This document shows positions 9,480 through 17,125 of a stretch of DNA of 64,000 nucleotides, one piece after another (position 1 is the stretch's first letter; the number at the start of each line of letters is the position of its first letter). The notes below the pieces were generated by a model. It did no database searches, was not told the DNA's origin, and saw nothing but the letters and a program-made list of their open reading frames with translations. The stretch comes from Pedobacter sp. ISL-64. Its GTDB lineage: Bacteria; Bacteroidota; Bacteroidia; Sphingobacteriales; Sphingobacteriaceae. Made by a program: the position numbers and the translations under genes. The DNA is taken from assembly GCF_018613605.1 (NCBI RefSeq), contig NZ_JAGGPU010000004.1, forward strand, positions 310,001 through 374,000, in the 5' to 3' direction.

Positions 9480-11986
9480 ATTATAGTCTGTTTTTCTTTC
9501 CTTTTAAACAACATATAGCTAACAAAGATCATGCACAGGGCAAAGAGTGCCCACTCGTGTGGCTCTGGCACGGCGCCCGATGATTTCATTGAAGCATTTT
9601 TTAAACTGTTTTTGTTCTCCTCAATATTAAAACGATCATAATCTTTTTGCGTTTCGAGTACGATTAAGCTTGATACAGGTGATACAATGAAAGCTTGTTC
9701 TGCCTCTGCAACTAAATCAGGTTTGATGTAATTCTTTGAGAAAAAATCTGGGCCTACTTTTTTCATGATATCATTATAGGCAAATAAGCGTAACAGATGA
9801 TCAGGTGCATTTTGAGTCTGTACATCGTCTACTTTTTTGATCATTAAAGCCGCATTTTCAATTACAACAGTTTGTTCATTTTCTTGATTTTGAATAAATA
9901 AATGATTGGTCAGTAATTTATCCAGGTCTTCCATACTTCCAGATGCATAGTTAAATACCCGAAGTTCTTTTAATGCTTTCAGATATGGACTTTCTAACAA
10001 TCCCAGGTTAAAAAAATAGATCTGTTTTGGCGTTTTTAGGTAATTTACAAGCTCTTTACTAAAATCGCTATCTGCCAGGTCGCTTAGGTTAGGGGTTTGT
10101 GCACCTCCCTTCGATACAAATAATGTTTTTTCGGGAGCGCTTATTTCCTGGACAGGAAACAAGCTAAAAGTATAACCAGAAAGCTTGTTAAATAGCTCTT
10201 CGCGGTTTTGCGGCGTAAGTTTGATCATTGTACGGTCGAAAACATAAACAGGTTTTTCTTGCGCCATTGTGCAAACCGAATCGAATTCTGTTTTACTCCA
10301 GCTACGGTTAATATCCAGATATATGCGATCAGGACTAAATGAGTTATATTTTTTATTGTAATTAACGAGTTGATAACTGCTGCCAGCAAAAGAAAATGCT
10401 TCCGTTGATAATGGAGGTGCCAAACATGAAATGCTTGCGTTCAATTGTTGTTTTTCGTTAGCTAAATAAACATTCCGATCCGTTTCTTTAAAAGCTTTGG
10501 GCAGTCTTAATCCTGTTATATTGCCTGAATAAGTGAGTTGAGTGGTCTCTAAAACGTTGTTGGCAACCGGCCCCTCAAAAAACATTGGTTGATAGATCAG
10601 CTGCTTTCCTTCTTTACGCAGCGGACTGGTTACACCAATCTTAAACTTGCGATTTTCTTTAGGCGTGCAAGGAAATACCCGTACTGTAATGGTGTTGCCC
10701 TCTTGCCAATGAATTACAGAAGGATCACGTTGTTCTACACCTACAATGGTATTATAAGCAGAATCTGCTTTAGCTTTTGTAGTCAACCTCGATTTTTCTT
10801 CTTTTCCCGCTATCCATAACGATAATGAAGAAACTACCGAACCCGGTGAGAGATTAAAAGTATAAATAGCTTCCTGACTGCTCCAGGAGAATTTAGCATT
10901 GTTCTTAATCATTACCGTTTTTTCAGTATAAGCCAATCGATATGCCGGAAATAATTTGATGTTATTGATTATACTCATAGTTTCGAGGTGGTCGCCCTCC
11001 CATAAACGCTCTTGCACCTGATGCCTGGCCCGATGTAATGATTTTAAAATATTGATTCTTTCTTTTTCGTCGAGGTTAGTTTTTTTAAACAATAACGTGG
11101 CAATCACGACCAATGGGTCATGTTGTTGTTTCTCCTCGAATGAAATGTTAGGCATCCTTCCCCAAAAAAGATTGTCTATATCCGCTTCGTGATACACGAA
11201 TCCTGTTTTTAATAAACGTTCGGTAACAAAAGTTGGTTCAAGTTGCTGGCTCACTTCAACCCAGGCAGGCAATTTCGAATCATTTAAACTATTTCTGTTG
11301 ATTATTGAGTTTATTTTTTCACTGGTTTGTTGCCATTTTAAAGAGAAAAAGGTTAATATGATAAGAGGTAATAAGCAACCTGCAACGATTGGATACCACA
11401 ATTTTCTATCAATGCGTGTAGCCTTTGTAATAAGGGAAATGGTAACAATCGTTAAAAATAATGGAATATAAGTATGAATAGAGATGCCTAAAGCCACTAA
11501 GCCAATCAAACTAATAACATAGAGCGGAAATAGATACATGGAATAATAAATGAAAAGTATTAAGGCCAGCCCGACAAAAAAGAAGAGGATATACCTGATT
11601 TTTTGTAAAAGGACCAATTTAAAGTTCGAGGCAAGGATTAATGTAATAACCGACAGGATAATCCATATTGAACACCATGTTACTGAGCTATCAAATACAT
11701 TCATTTCGCGGTTTAAACTAAATGCGCTAATGAATAATAGAATGAGTAATAAAACCGTATGATGTAATTTTCCTTGCCCCCAATGCCATTTATAATTCGA
11801 GAAAAGATGTACAAGTAAGCAGATTTGATAAATTGCAGATAGGGCGTAGTTAACAAAAAATACACCTGTGCTATTTTCCTGTTCGATATTGATGGTTAGT
11901 CCAAAAATGATTGCAGAAATGGCTACCATAATTAATCCGCTAAAATATAGAGGATCCTGTGAACGTAATTTATTTAATTGATTCAT
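9473..11986 (-). CDS. XrtN-system VIT-domain protein with PEP-type sorting signal
   Basis: This 837-residue protein is the probable dedicated substrate of the adjacent exosortase. The first 220 residues hold about seven or eight hydrophobic segments. A VIT (inter-alpha-trypsin inhibitor/vault) domain follows, with FNLSPGSVVSSLSLWIAGKEE, AYNTIVGVEQRDPSVI and ITVRVFPCTPKENRKFKIGV. A long exported region then leads to the C terminus, where VPEPHEWALF (PEP at 807-809), a hydrophobic helix and the basic cluster FKRKEKQ form a complete PEP-CTERM-like tripartite signal. A polytopic N terminus combined with a cleavable C-terminal anchor is unusual. It is the first gene of the four-gene minus-strand operon and has a long structured leader upstream. 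Confidence 0.88.
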   Translation of the reverse strand: MNQLNKLRSQDPLYFSGLIMVAISAIIFGLTINIEQENSTGVFFVNYALSAIYQICLLVHLFSNYKWHWGQGKLHHTVLLLILLFISAFSLNREMNVFDSSVTWCSIWIILSVITLILASNFKLVLLQKIRYILFFFVGLALILFIYYSMYLFPLYVISLIGLVALGISIHTYIPLFLTIVTISLITKATRIDRKLWYPIVAGCLLPLIILTFFSLKWQQTSEKINSIINRNSLNDSKLPAWVEVSQQLEPTFVTERLLKTGFVYHEADIDNLFWGRMPNISFEEKQQHDPLVVIATLLFKKTNLDEKERINILKSLHRARHQVQERLWEGDHLETMSIINNIKLFPAYRLAYTEKTVMIKNNAKFSWSSQEAIYTFNLSPGSVVSSLSLWIAGKEEKSRLTTKAKADSAYNTIVGVEQRDPSVIHWQEGNTITVRVFPCTPKENRKFKIGVTSPLRKEGKQLIYQPMFFEGPVANNVLETTQLTYSGNITGLRLPKAFKETDRNVYLANEKQQLNASISCLAPPLSTEAFSFAGSSYQLVNYNKKYNSFSPDRIYLDINRSWSKTEFDSVCTMAQEKPVYVFDRTMIKLTPQNREELFNKLSGYTFSLFPVQEISAPEKTLFVSKGGAQTPNLSDLADSDFSKELVNYLKTPKQIYFFNLGLLESPYLKALKELRVFNYASGSMEDLDKLLTNHLFIQNQENEQTVVIENAALMIKKVDDVQTQNAPDHLLRLFAYNDIMKKVGPDFFSKNYIKPDLVAEAEQAFIVSPVSSLIVLETQKDYDRFNIEENKNSLKNASMKSSGAVPEPHEWALFALCMIFVSYMLFKRKEKQTIIC

Positions 11987-12000
11987 GTTTTTTGGTTTTT

Positions 12001-12082
12001 AAAGTGCTTTGTATTTCAAAGTTTTTGTCGAGAAAAAAAACAGCTTTATTGCTGTTTCGTAAAGTGCTTTGTATTTCAAAGT
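12001..12082 (-). promoter_or_regulatory. duplicated palindromic motif upstream of the exosortase operon
   Basis: A 22-bp sequence occurs twice without mismatch, at 12001-12022 and 12061-12082, exactly 60 bp apart. Each copy contains the inverted repeat CTTTG-N5-CAAAG plus a third half-site (CTTT) on the gene-proximal side. The proximal copy ends only 15 bp before the VIT gene start. A terminator-like hairpin lies between the copies. This arrangement suggests a pair of operator sites or paired RNA elements. The identity of any binding protein is unknown. Confidence 0.55.
12033..12057 (-). terminator. terminator-like hairpin in the exosortase operon leader
   Basis: Read on the minus strand, AAACAGC, a six-base loop and GCTGTTT form a perfect 7-bp stem followed at once by a run of T residues. 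It lies about 50 bp before the first gene of the exosortase operon and between the two copies of the 22-bp repeat. It could be an attenuator of that operon or the end of a small leader RNA. Confidence 0.55.
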
Positions 12083-12245
12083 AAAAACTAAAAACTGAAT
12101 ATTCCAAAAAAAATATTGAAGATTTTTGCGAGTGGACATTTTCGGCTCTTGTTTTGGGGTTGGGAAATTGGAGATCAGCCAGGCTTAAAATTGGGAAAAA
12201 GGCGGTTATTTACCATGGCTTTGCACCAGCTAATCGTATGAGTTT

Positions 12246-12280
12246 AAAAGCAAAAGAGCCAGCATCGCGCTGGCGCTCTT
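12246..12280 (-). terminator. GC-rich terminator hairpin behind a nine-codon leader ORF
   Basis: On the minus strand, AAGAGC(gc)CAGC, a short loop and GCTGGCTCTT pair with one bulge, followed by TTTTGCTTTT. It begins 21 nt after the stop of a nine-codon ORF on the same strand, the layout of a leader-peptide attenuator. There is no ordinary gene directly upstream that it could terminate, which strengthens the reading as a leader or small-RNA terminator. Confidence 0.6.
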
Positions 12281-12301
12281 GTTATCATTAACTAAACTAA
12301 A

Positions 12302-12331
12302 TCAACGCACTGCTGTTAGCGGTTGTTTCAT
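12302..12331 (-). CDS. putative nine-residue leader peptide MKQPLTAVR
   Basis: An ATG at 12331 opens a nine-codon frame (MKQPLTAVR) that ends in TGA, 21 nt before a terminator hairpin on the same strand. The exosortase operon begins about 310 bp further on. There is no run of one amino acid, so classical amino-acid attenuation is not suggested. If real, it may act by ribosome stalling or simply mark a small RNA. Such a short ORF can occur by chance. Confidence 0.3.
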   Translation of the reverse strand: MKQPLTAVR

Positions 12332-12511
12332 TCGTTAAACAAATATCTGTCGCATTGACAATTAAAACGAAGGTGCCTGATAAATACGGAAAATGTCCTG
12401 TTGAATAGGCTTTTTCGGAATTTAATTCTGTTGGTAGTTTTAATTATACTTTTCGCCAAAATTTTGTTCTTTTTTTTGTGCTCCGCTTAAGGGTTTAACG
12501 GAGAGTATTTA

Positions 12512-12519
12512 TATATTTG
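12512..12519 (+). promoter_or_regulatory. -7 element of the Lrp/AsnC gene promoter
   Basis: TATATTTG fits the Bacteroidota -7 consensus TAnnTTTG and lies 53 bp before the start codon. No convincing TTG-type -33 element is present at the usual distance. Confidence 0.45.
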
Positions 12520-12572
12520 GATATTCATTATAAACTAAGCCTAGAAAAGAAATAAATAGACTAATCACTATA

Positions 12573-13040
12573 ATGGAATTATACAGCCCTGACCAAACAG
12601 ACAGAGATATTTTAACACTATTACAAAAAGATGCAAGGCTAACCTATAAGGAACTGGCTGCTATGCTGCATTTGTCAAAATCGCCAATTCAGGAACGTGT
12701 AAAACGCTTAGAACGTTTAGGATTTATCGCTTCGGTAGTAGCATTAATCGATCCTAATAAATTTGAGAACTGTATGATATCCTATTTACAGGTTCAGCTT
12801 ACCAATCATTCTGTTAATGCCTTCCGGTTATTTCAGGAGGAGGTAAGCAAACTCGATGAAGTACTGGAATGTTACCATACAACAGGAGGCTTTGATTTTA
12901 TGTTAAAAGTTGTTGCAAGGAATATGATCGGTTATAACGATTTTCTAATCAATAAATTCGGCCGTTTGGATAATATAGGTACCCTTAATAGCTCGCTTGT
13001 AATTACGCAGGCTAAACGCGAAACTGCTTTTCCTGTATAG
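12573..13040 (+). CDS. Lrp/AsnC-family transcriptional regulator
   Basis: A 155-residue protein of the usual Lrp length. Residues about 8-65 form the winged helix-turn-helix (DRDILTLLQKDARLTYKELA, then SKSPIQERVKRLERLGFI). Residues 70-150 form the RAM/AsnC ligand-binding domain with LDEVLECYHTTGGFDFMLKVV. Members sense amino acids or related metabolites and act as dimers or octamers. The gene stands alone between the exosortase leader and a bidirectional terminator, so its targets are not evident from context. Autoregulation is common in the family. Confidence 0.93.
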   Translation: MELYSPDQTDRDILTLLQKDARLTYKELAAMLHLSKSPIQERVKRLERLGFIASVVALIDPNKFENCMISYLQVQLTNHSVNAFRLFQEEVSKLDEVLECYHTTGGFDFMLKVVARNMIGYNDFLINKFGRLDNIGTLNSSLVITQAKRETAFPV

Positions 13041-13059
13041 CAAGATTATTAAATTAATA

Positions 13060-13106
13060 AATCAAAAAAGCACCCCAATTTTAATCTGGAGTGCTTTTTT
13101 TGATTT
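13060..13106. terminator. bidirectional intrinsic terminator
   Basis: AATCAAAAAAGCAC pairs with GTGCTTTTTTTGATT around a short loop, giving a stem with A-rich and T-rich flanks. It sits between the converging Lrp gene (plus strand) and Ohr gene (minus strand), so it can stop transcription both ways. Confidence 0.8.
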
Positions 13107-13114
13107 ATAGTAGT

Positions 13115-13573
13115 TTATATCGCTACGTTGATCCGGACATTGATATTACCACGGGTAGCTTTAGAGTATGGACAGGTTTGGTGAGCAGCTTCAACCACTG
13201 TTTTTGCTTCTTCGTAGGTAAGCCCAGGTAAAACCACATTTAATCTTGCCTGAAGATTAAAACCACTATCGGCCAAAGCCAGATCAACTTCTGCATCAAT
13301 TGCAGTATCAGCAGGAAGTACAATTTTAAGTTGGGGAGCATTGTGTTTCATTGCACCAATAAAACATGCAGCCCAGCCTGCAGCAAATAATTGCTCAGGG
13401 TTAGTTCCTTTTCCTGCACTGCCAGGAGATGATAGTGCGGTGTCAAACGCTCCATCGCTACTTTTTGCGAAGCCCTCACGACCGCCATTTACATGTACTT
13501 TTCCTGTATAAAGCACTTTGTTGATCACTACATTTAACGTATTTGCTGATTCGATTACATTTTGATTTTCCAT
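13115..13573 (-). CDS. ohr: Ohr/OsmC-family organic hydroperoxide reductase
   Basis: Ohr proteins reduce organic hydroperoxides in the cytoplasm using a reactive cysteine pair. This 152-residue protein has the expected length and both cysteines: Cys70 in FAAGWAACFIGAM and Cys134 in HQTCPYSKATR. The conserved arginine early in the chain (GGREG) and the GTNPEQLFAAGW block are also present. It is transcribed with the Tat-exported hydrolase 55 bp upstream. Their shared promoter carries the direct-repeat operator also found before the LytS/LytTR, DUF1223 and DoxX genes. Many Ohr genes are controlled by OhrR, but no OhrR is encoded nearby, so the LytTR system is the better candidate regulator. Its first five residues, MENQN, match those of the hydrolase. 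Confidence 0.92.
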   Translation of the reverse strand: MENQNVIESANTLNVVINKVLYTGKVHVNGGREGFAKSSDGAFDTALSSPGSAGKGTNPEQLFAAGWAACFIGAMKHNAPQLKIVLPADTAIDAEVDLALADSGFNLQARLNVVLPGLTYEEAKTVVEAAHQTCPYSKATRGNINVRINVAI

Positions 13574-13628
13574 TTTTTTAAAATTTATTATGATTGTTAA
13601 AATTATTAGCAGAATATTTTAGTTTTTT

Positions 13629-14678
13629 TTACGCCATCATTGCTGCCTGGATAATGGCATCTGCAAATGCCTTAGGTGCTTCCTGAGGAAGATTGTGCCC
13701 AATGCCTCCACTAAGATTATAGTGCACGTATTTACCTTTAAACTTAGCTGCATAATTATCTGGGTTGCCATGCGGTGCACCATTTGCATCACCTTCGAGT
13801 GTAATGCTTGGAATCGTTATTGCCGGAAATGTGGCTAGTATTTTTTCATATTTTTCATATTGTGCTTCCCCATCTGCCAGCCCCAATCTCCACCTGTAGT
13901 TATGAATTACAATGGCCACATGATCTGGATTGTCCAATTCAACTCCCGACTTTTCGAAAACGGCATCAGTGAATTTCCATTCTGGAGAAGCGGTTTGCCA
14001 GATCAGTTTAGCAAAATCTTTTCGGTTAGCTTCATATCCTAAACGGCCACGTTCAGTTGCAAAGTAGAACTGATACCACCATGATAACTCAGCTTTTGGT
14101 AACAATGGTTTTTGGTTTACCTCTTGGCTTCCAATAAGGTATCCGCTTACCGAAACCATTGCTTTACAGCGCTCAGGCCATAATACAGCCATAATATTTG
14201 CCGTTCTTGCTCCCCAATCAAAGCCACCAATTACTGCTTTATCTATTTTTAAGGCATCCATCAAAGCAATAATATCAGTGGCAATGGCCGATTGTTGTCC
14301 ATTTCTCGGTGTTTTTGCCGAAAGAAACTGCGTACTGCCATGGCCGCGGAGGTGCGGAACGATTACCCGATATCCTTCTGCAGAAAGCAGGGCGGCCACA
14401 TCGGTATAACTGTGAATTGTATAAGGCCATCCATGTAACAGTATAACTGGTTCCCCATCTGCAGGTCCGCTCTCTGCATAACCCATGTTTAATACACCGG
14501 CATGAATCTGTTTTATCCTATCGAAGGATATATTGCCATTGATTTTATTATTGCTGGATTTATTTTTTGTAATTCCTTTGGCGTTCAAAAGGTTTAACCC
14601 ACCGAGTTCTGCAGCGGCCACGGTTAATGCTGCTAAGCTTAAAAAGCGCCGGCGGCTATAATTATTTTGATTTTCCAT
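13629..14678 (-). CDS. Tat-exported alpha/beta hydrolase, epoxide hydrolase-like
   Basis: The N terminus carries a twin-arginine signal (SRRRFLSLAAL, then a hydrophobic stretch), so this 349-residue enzyme is probably exported folded. The hydrolase core shows HGWPYTIHSY (oxyanion-hole HG), the GHGST turn and the nucleophile elbow GGFDWGART with Asp154 in place of serine. The catalytic histidine is in GGIGHNLPQE. An aspartate nucleophile is typical of epoxide hydrolases and haloalkane dehalogenases rather than esterases, but the substrate is not determined. The gene heads a two-gene unit with Ohr, under a promoter with the direct-repeat operator and a perfect -7 element. Linkage to Ohr suggests a role in handling oxidised or electrophilic compounds. 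Confidence 0.85.
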   Translation of the reverse strand: MENQNNYSRRRFLSLAALTVAAAELGGLNLLNAKGITKNKSSNNKINGNISFDRIKQIHAGVLNMGYAESGPADGEPVILLHGWPYTIHSYTDVAALLSAEGYRVIVPHLRGHGSTQFLSAKTPRNGQQSAIATDIIALMDALKIDKAVIGGFDWGARTANIMAVLWPERCKAMVSVSGYLIGSQEVNQKPLLPKAELSWWYQFYFATERGRLGYEANRKDFAKLIWQTASPEWKFTDAVFEKSGVELDNPDHVAIVIHNYRWRLGLADGEAQYEKYEKILATFPAITIPSITLEGDANGAPHGNPDNYAAKFKGKYVHYNLSGGIGHNLPQEAPKAFADAIIQAAMMA

Positions 14679-14724
14679 TTGCTAAAATTTGTTGATAATT
14701 AATGTTTTACTCCGTTAGGTATGT

Positions 14725-14803
14725 CAAAATTAATGCGGATGGAAAGGGGAGATTAGTGTTTTCGAGATGAAATAGACAAATTAGGTTTTGACTTATACAT
14801 TGT
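14725..14803 (-). promoter_or_regulatory. LytTR-type operator and promoter of the hydrolase-ohr unit
   Basis: On the minus strand, two repeats 21 bp apart occur at 14803-14788 (ACAATGTATAAGTCAA) and 14782-14767 (AATTTGTCTATTTCAT). Exactly 34 nt after the second comes TAATTTTG (14732-14725), a perfect TAnnTTTG -7 element. The start codon is 46 nt further on. The same geometry occurs at three other promoters between 14.9 and 20 kb. Confidence 0.7.
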
Positions 14804-14972
14804 TAGCCCTGAGTAAGACTATAATTGAATTCAAAGGAATGGGTATCATTTTGCGCCGGCTATCGTGTTGATACATTTTCTATTGTTAGCCTTTTATGCG
14901 TTTGTTAATTATTTTAACGAAACACGGATCTTACCGAAATAAAAACACAATTCTTGTGCTGATTTAAACCTG

Positions 14973-15051
14973 ACATTGTCTACTTAAGCGCCGAATCCGT
15001 CTGGTTCAGGTTTAAAATTGTTTAACTATAAGACTTGCGTGGTTACTTTAG
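14973..15051 (+). promoter_or_regulatory. LytTR-type operator and promoter of the kinase-regulator operon
   Basis: Repeats at 14973-14988 (ACATTGTCTACTTAAG) and 14994-15009 (AATCCGTCTGGTTCAG) are 21 bp apart. After a 34-nt gap comes TACTTTAG (15044-15051), one mismatch from the -7 consensus. It lies 99 nt before the kinase start, so the system probably controls its own expression. Confidence 0.65.
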
Positions 15052-15150
15052 GTGAAAAAAGAAGAGATATATGTGGTGCAGCCATCATATTTAAAAAAAT
15101 ATTATTTTTGATTATCCCAACCCACCTAATTAGCCAGGCTAAAAACTGAT

Positions 15151-16170
15151 ATGACCAAAAACCCTTTAAAGATTTCGCCTGCCATTATCTGGGTAAGTTC
15201 CATTTTTCTTGGAGTTTTATCTTCTGTTCCGCAAATAGCAGAACATCATTTTAATGCAGCCGAAGCGGCAGTTAATGCTGGTATTACCTCGGTATTTGCT
15301 TTGTTGATGTGGTATTTGAATATTTACATGCTATCGCGAAAGAGCAGTAGGCCAAACAAACAGGGGATTTCCTACTCCAGGTTATTTAAAAGCCTTTTAA
15401 TTGGTATTGGTGTTATGCTTTGCCTAGCGTGGATTCAGCAATTGATCCTTTCGCACATTAATTTCGGTCCGGTGATGTTGATGGTTGAAGTAAGGGGAAT
15501 ATTGATCAATTTAATTTTTTATATGTTCCTTCATCTGTTACAACAAAATTACGAAAATCAACAGGTGAATATGGAATTGGAGAAAATCAAAAGTGATAGT
15601 TTGGGCGCTCAGTACGAATTGCTAAAGCAGCAGGTTAATCCTCATTTTCTTTTTAATAGCCTCAATACACTAAAGGCTATGGTAGAAATCGGCGATGGAG
15701 AGGCTGTCGATTTTATCCTTAAGCTTTCTAATTTTTATCGATATACCCTCGAGAGCCGTAAATTAGACCTGATTCACGTTTCGGAAGAAATGGAAATACT
15801 CAATGCCTATCTATTTTTACAACAGGCAAGATTTGATGGTGGTTTTAGTTTTACTTCTACTTTAAATGAAGAAATATTGCAGACCCTAATTCCTCCCTTT
15901 ACACTGCAACTGTTAATCGAAAACTGTATCAAGCATAATGTAGTTTCGCTGGATAAACCTTTGCGCATCAGCTTGTATGCCGAAGATGGGCAAATTGTTT
16001 TGGAAAACCCTATCCGTTTAAAAACTGCCGATAACAACTCGTTGGGGGTTGGACTAAAAAATATCACGTTGCGCTACCAGCATCTTCTCGAAAAGCCAAT
16101 CGAAATTATTAACGATGGCCAAATTTTTAAAATTAAACTCCCATCAATTCATGAACATCATCATCATTGA
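15151..16170 (+). CDS. LytS-type sensor histidine kinase
   Basis: A 339-residue membrane kinase of the His_kinase family that pairs with LytTR regulators. Four hydrophobic segments lie in the first 130 residues, with little periplasmic sequence, so the signal is probably sensed in or near the membrane. A short coiled coil (MELEKIKSDSLGAQYELLKQ) leads to the phosphoacceptor His165 in QVNPHFLFNSLNTL. The ATPase part has the N box LLIENCIKHN and the G box SLGVGLKNI. The gene ends in IHEHHHH because it overlaps the regulator start by 20 bp: CAT repeats are read as His in one frame and Ile in the other. Its promoter carries the direct-repeat operator, indicating autoregulation. Confidence 0.92.
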   Translation: MTKNPLKISPAIIWVSSIFLGVLSSVPQIAEHHFNAAEAAVNAGITSVFALLMWYLNIYMLSRKSSRPNKQGISYSRLFKSLLIGIGVMLCLAWIQQLILSHINFGPVMLMVEVRGILINLIFYMFLHLLQQNYENQQVNMELEKIKSDSLGAQYELLKQQVNPHFLFNSLNTLKAMVEIGDGEAVDFILKLSNFYRYTLESRKLDLIHVSEEMEILNAYLFLQQARFDGGFSFTSTLNEEILQTLIPPFTLQLLIENCIKHNVVSLDKPLRISLYAEDGQIVLENPIRLKTADNNSLGVGLKNITLRYQHLLEKPIEIINDGQIFKIKLPSIHEHHHH

Positions 16171-16912
16171 GGATGAGCTGAAAACAGCTAAATCACTCGA
16201 GAATATAATTTTGAGCCTGAGGCCCGACGTGAAAATAGTAGGGCAGTACCAGAGCATCGAAGGATCGGTAAAAGCGTTATCAGAACAGCCACAGCCCGAT
16301 TTGATATTTATGGATATTCAATTGGCAGATGGATTATGTTTTGAAATATTTAAACAGGTTAAAGTAAACAGTCCTATTGTGTTCTGCACGGCCTTCGATG
16401 AGTACTCCTTAGAAGCTTTTAAGCGTAATGGAGTAGATTATGTATTAAAACCATTTTCCAAAACAGATATTCAGGAGGCTTTCCAAAAGGTAGACGGCCT
16501 TCAGAATTTTTTTCAGCAAAAAGTAATTCCCGATTTAAGCAATTTATTGACAAAATTGAGCAGCCCCGCCGGGAAAGAGAGCTTTTTAGTGTTTAAAAAC
16601 CAGAAATATACCACTGTTAAAACTGAGAATATTGCTTTCTTTTACATCAGAAATGATGCTTCAACCATTATGTGCTTCGATAAACAAGAGTTTGCATTAA
16701 GTCAATCTCTTGATCAGATTACAGCATTGGTATCATCTAAACAGTTCTTCAGGGTTAACCGCCAATATTTAGTGAACTTTAAAGCCATTAAAGAAATAGA
16801 ACATTATTTCTTAAGAAAATTGTTTGTTAAACTGGTGATTGAAACTCCAGATAAGTTGCTGATTAATAAGGAAAAAACACCTGCTTTTCTTTCCTGGATG
16901 GAAGATAGGTAA
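16151..16912 (+). CDS. LytTR-family response regulator
   Basis: The start chosen is ATG 16151 (MNIIIIEDELKTAK), which opens directly on the receiver domain. An upstream in-frame ATG at 16115 would add 12 residues inside the kinase gene and is unlikely. The 253-residue protein has a receiver domain with phosphoacceptor Asp55 in LIFMDIQLAD and the conserved lysine in YVLKPF. A C-terminal LytTR DNA-binding domain covers about residues 145-250 (FFRVNRQYLVNFKAI). LytTR proteins bind pairs of short direct repeats about two helical turns apart. Exactly such repeats, with a 21-bp period, precede this operon and three nearby transcription units, so they are the likely targets. Confidence 0.93.
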   Translation: MNIIIIEDELKTAKSLENIILSLRPDVKIVGQYQSIEGSVKALSEQPQPDLIFMDIQLADGLCFEIFKQVKVNSPIVFCTAFDEYSLEAFKRNGVDYVLKPFSKTDIQEAFQKVDGLQNFFQQKVIPDLSNLLTKLSSPAGKESFLVFKNQKYTTVKTENIAFFYIRNDASTIMCFDKQEFALSQSLDQITALVSSKQFFRVNRQYLVNFKAIKEIEHYFLRKLFVKLVIETPDKLLINKEKTPAFLSWMEDR

Positions 16913-16950
16913 AGAAAAATCAATATTTATCTGTTATTAGTAACAAGCTT

Positions 16951-16985
16951 GGCCAGAAACGGATATCCGTTTCTGGCCTTTTTTG
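16951..16985 (+). terminator. intrinsic terminator after the LytTR gene
   Basis: A perfect 28-bp palindrome (16951-16978, beginning GGCCAGAAACGGAT) is followed by a run of T residues. It closes the kinase-regulator operon. Confidence 0.92.
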
Positions 16986-17006
16986 CTTTAAGGCGTGCTC
17001 GTAGCT

Positions 17007-17105
17007 AATTTGTCTTATTTATCGGCTTCCTGTCTAGCTCTTCCACCAATTTGTCCGGTTCGGCTATTTCCACCTAATTTCAGACATACTATCCACTTAT
17101 TTTTG
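17007..17105 (+). promoter_or_regulatory. three-repeat LytTR-type operator and promoter of the DUF1223 gene
   Basis: Three repeats lie 20 and 21 bp apart, at 17007 (AATTTGTCTTATTTAT), 17027 (core TGTCT) and 17048 (AATTTGTCCGGTTCGG). Exactly 34 nt after the last comes TATTTTTG (17098-17105), a perfect -7 element 20 nt before the start codon. No -33 TTG is seen, as expected for an activator-dependent promoter. Confidence 0.7.
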
Positions 17106-17125
17106 ATAAAAAAAGAATAGAAATT

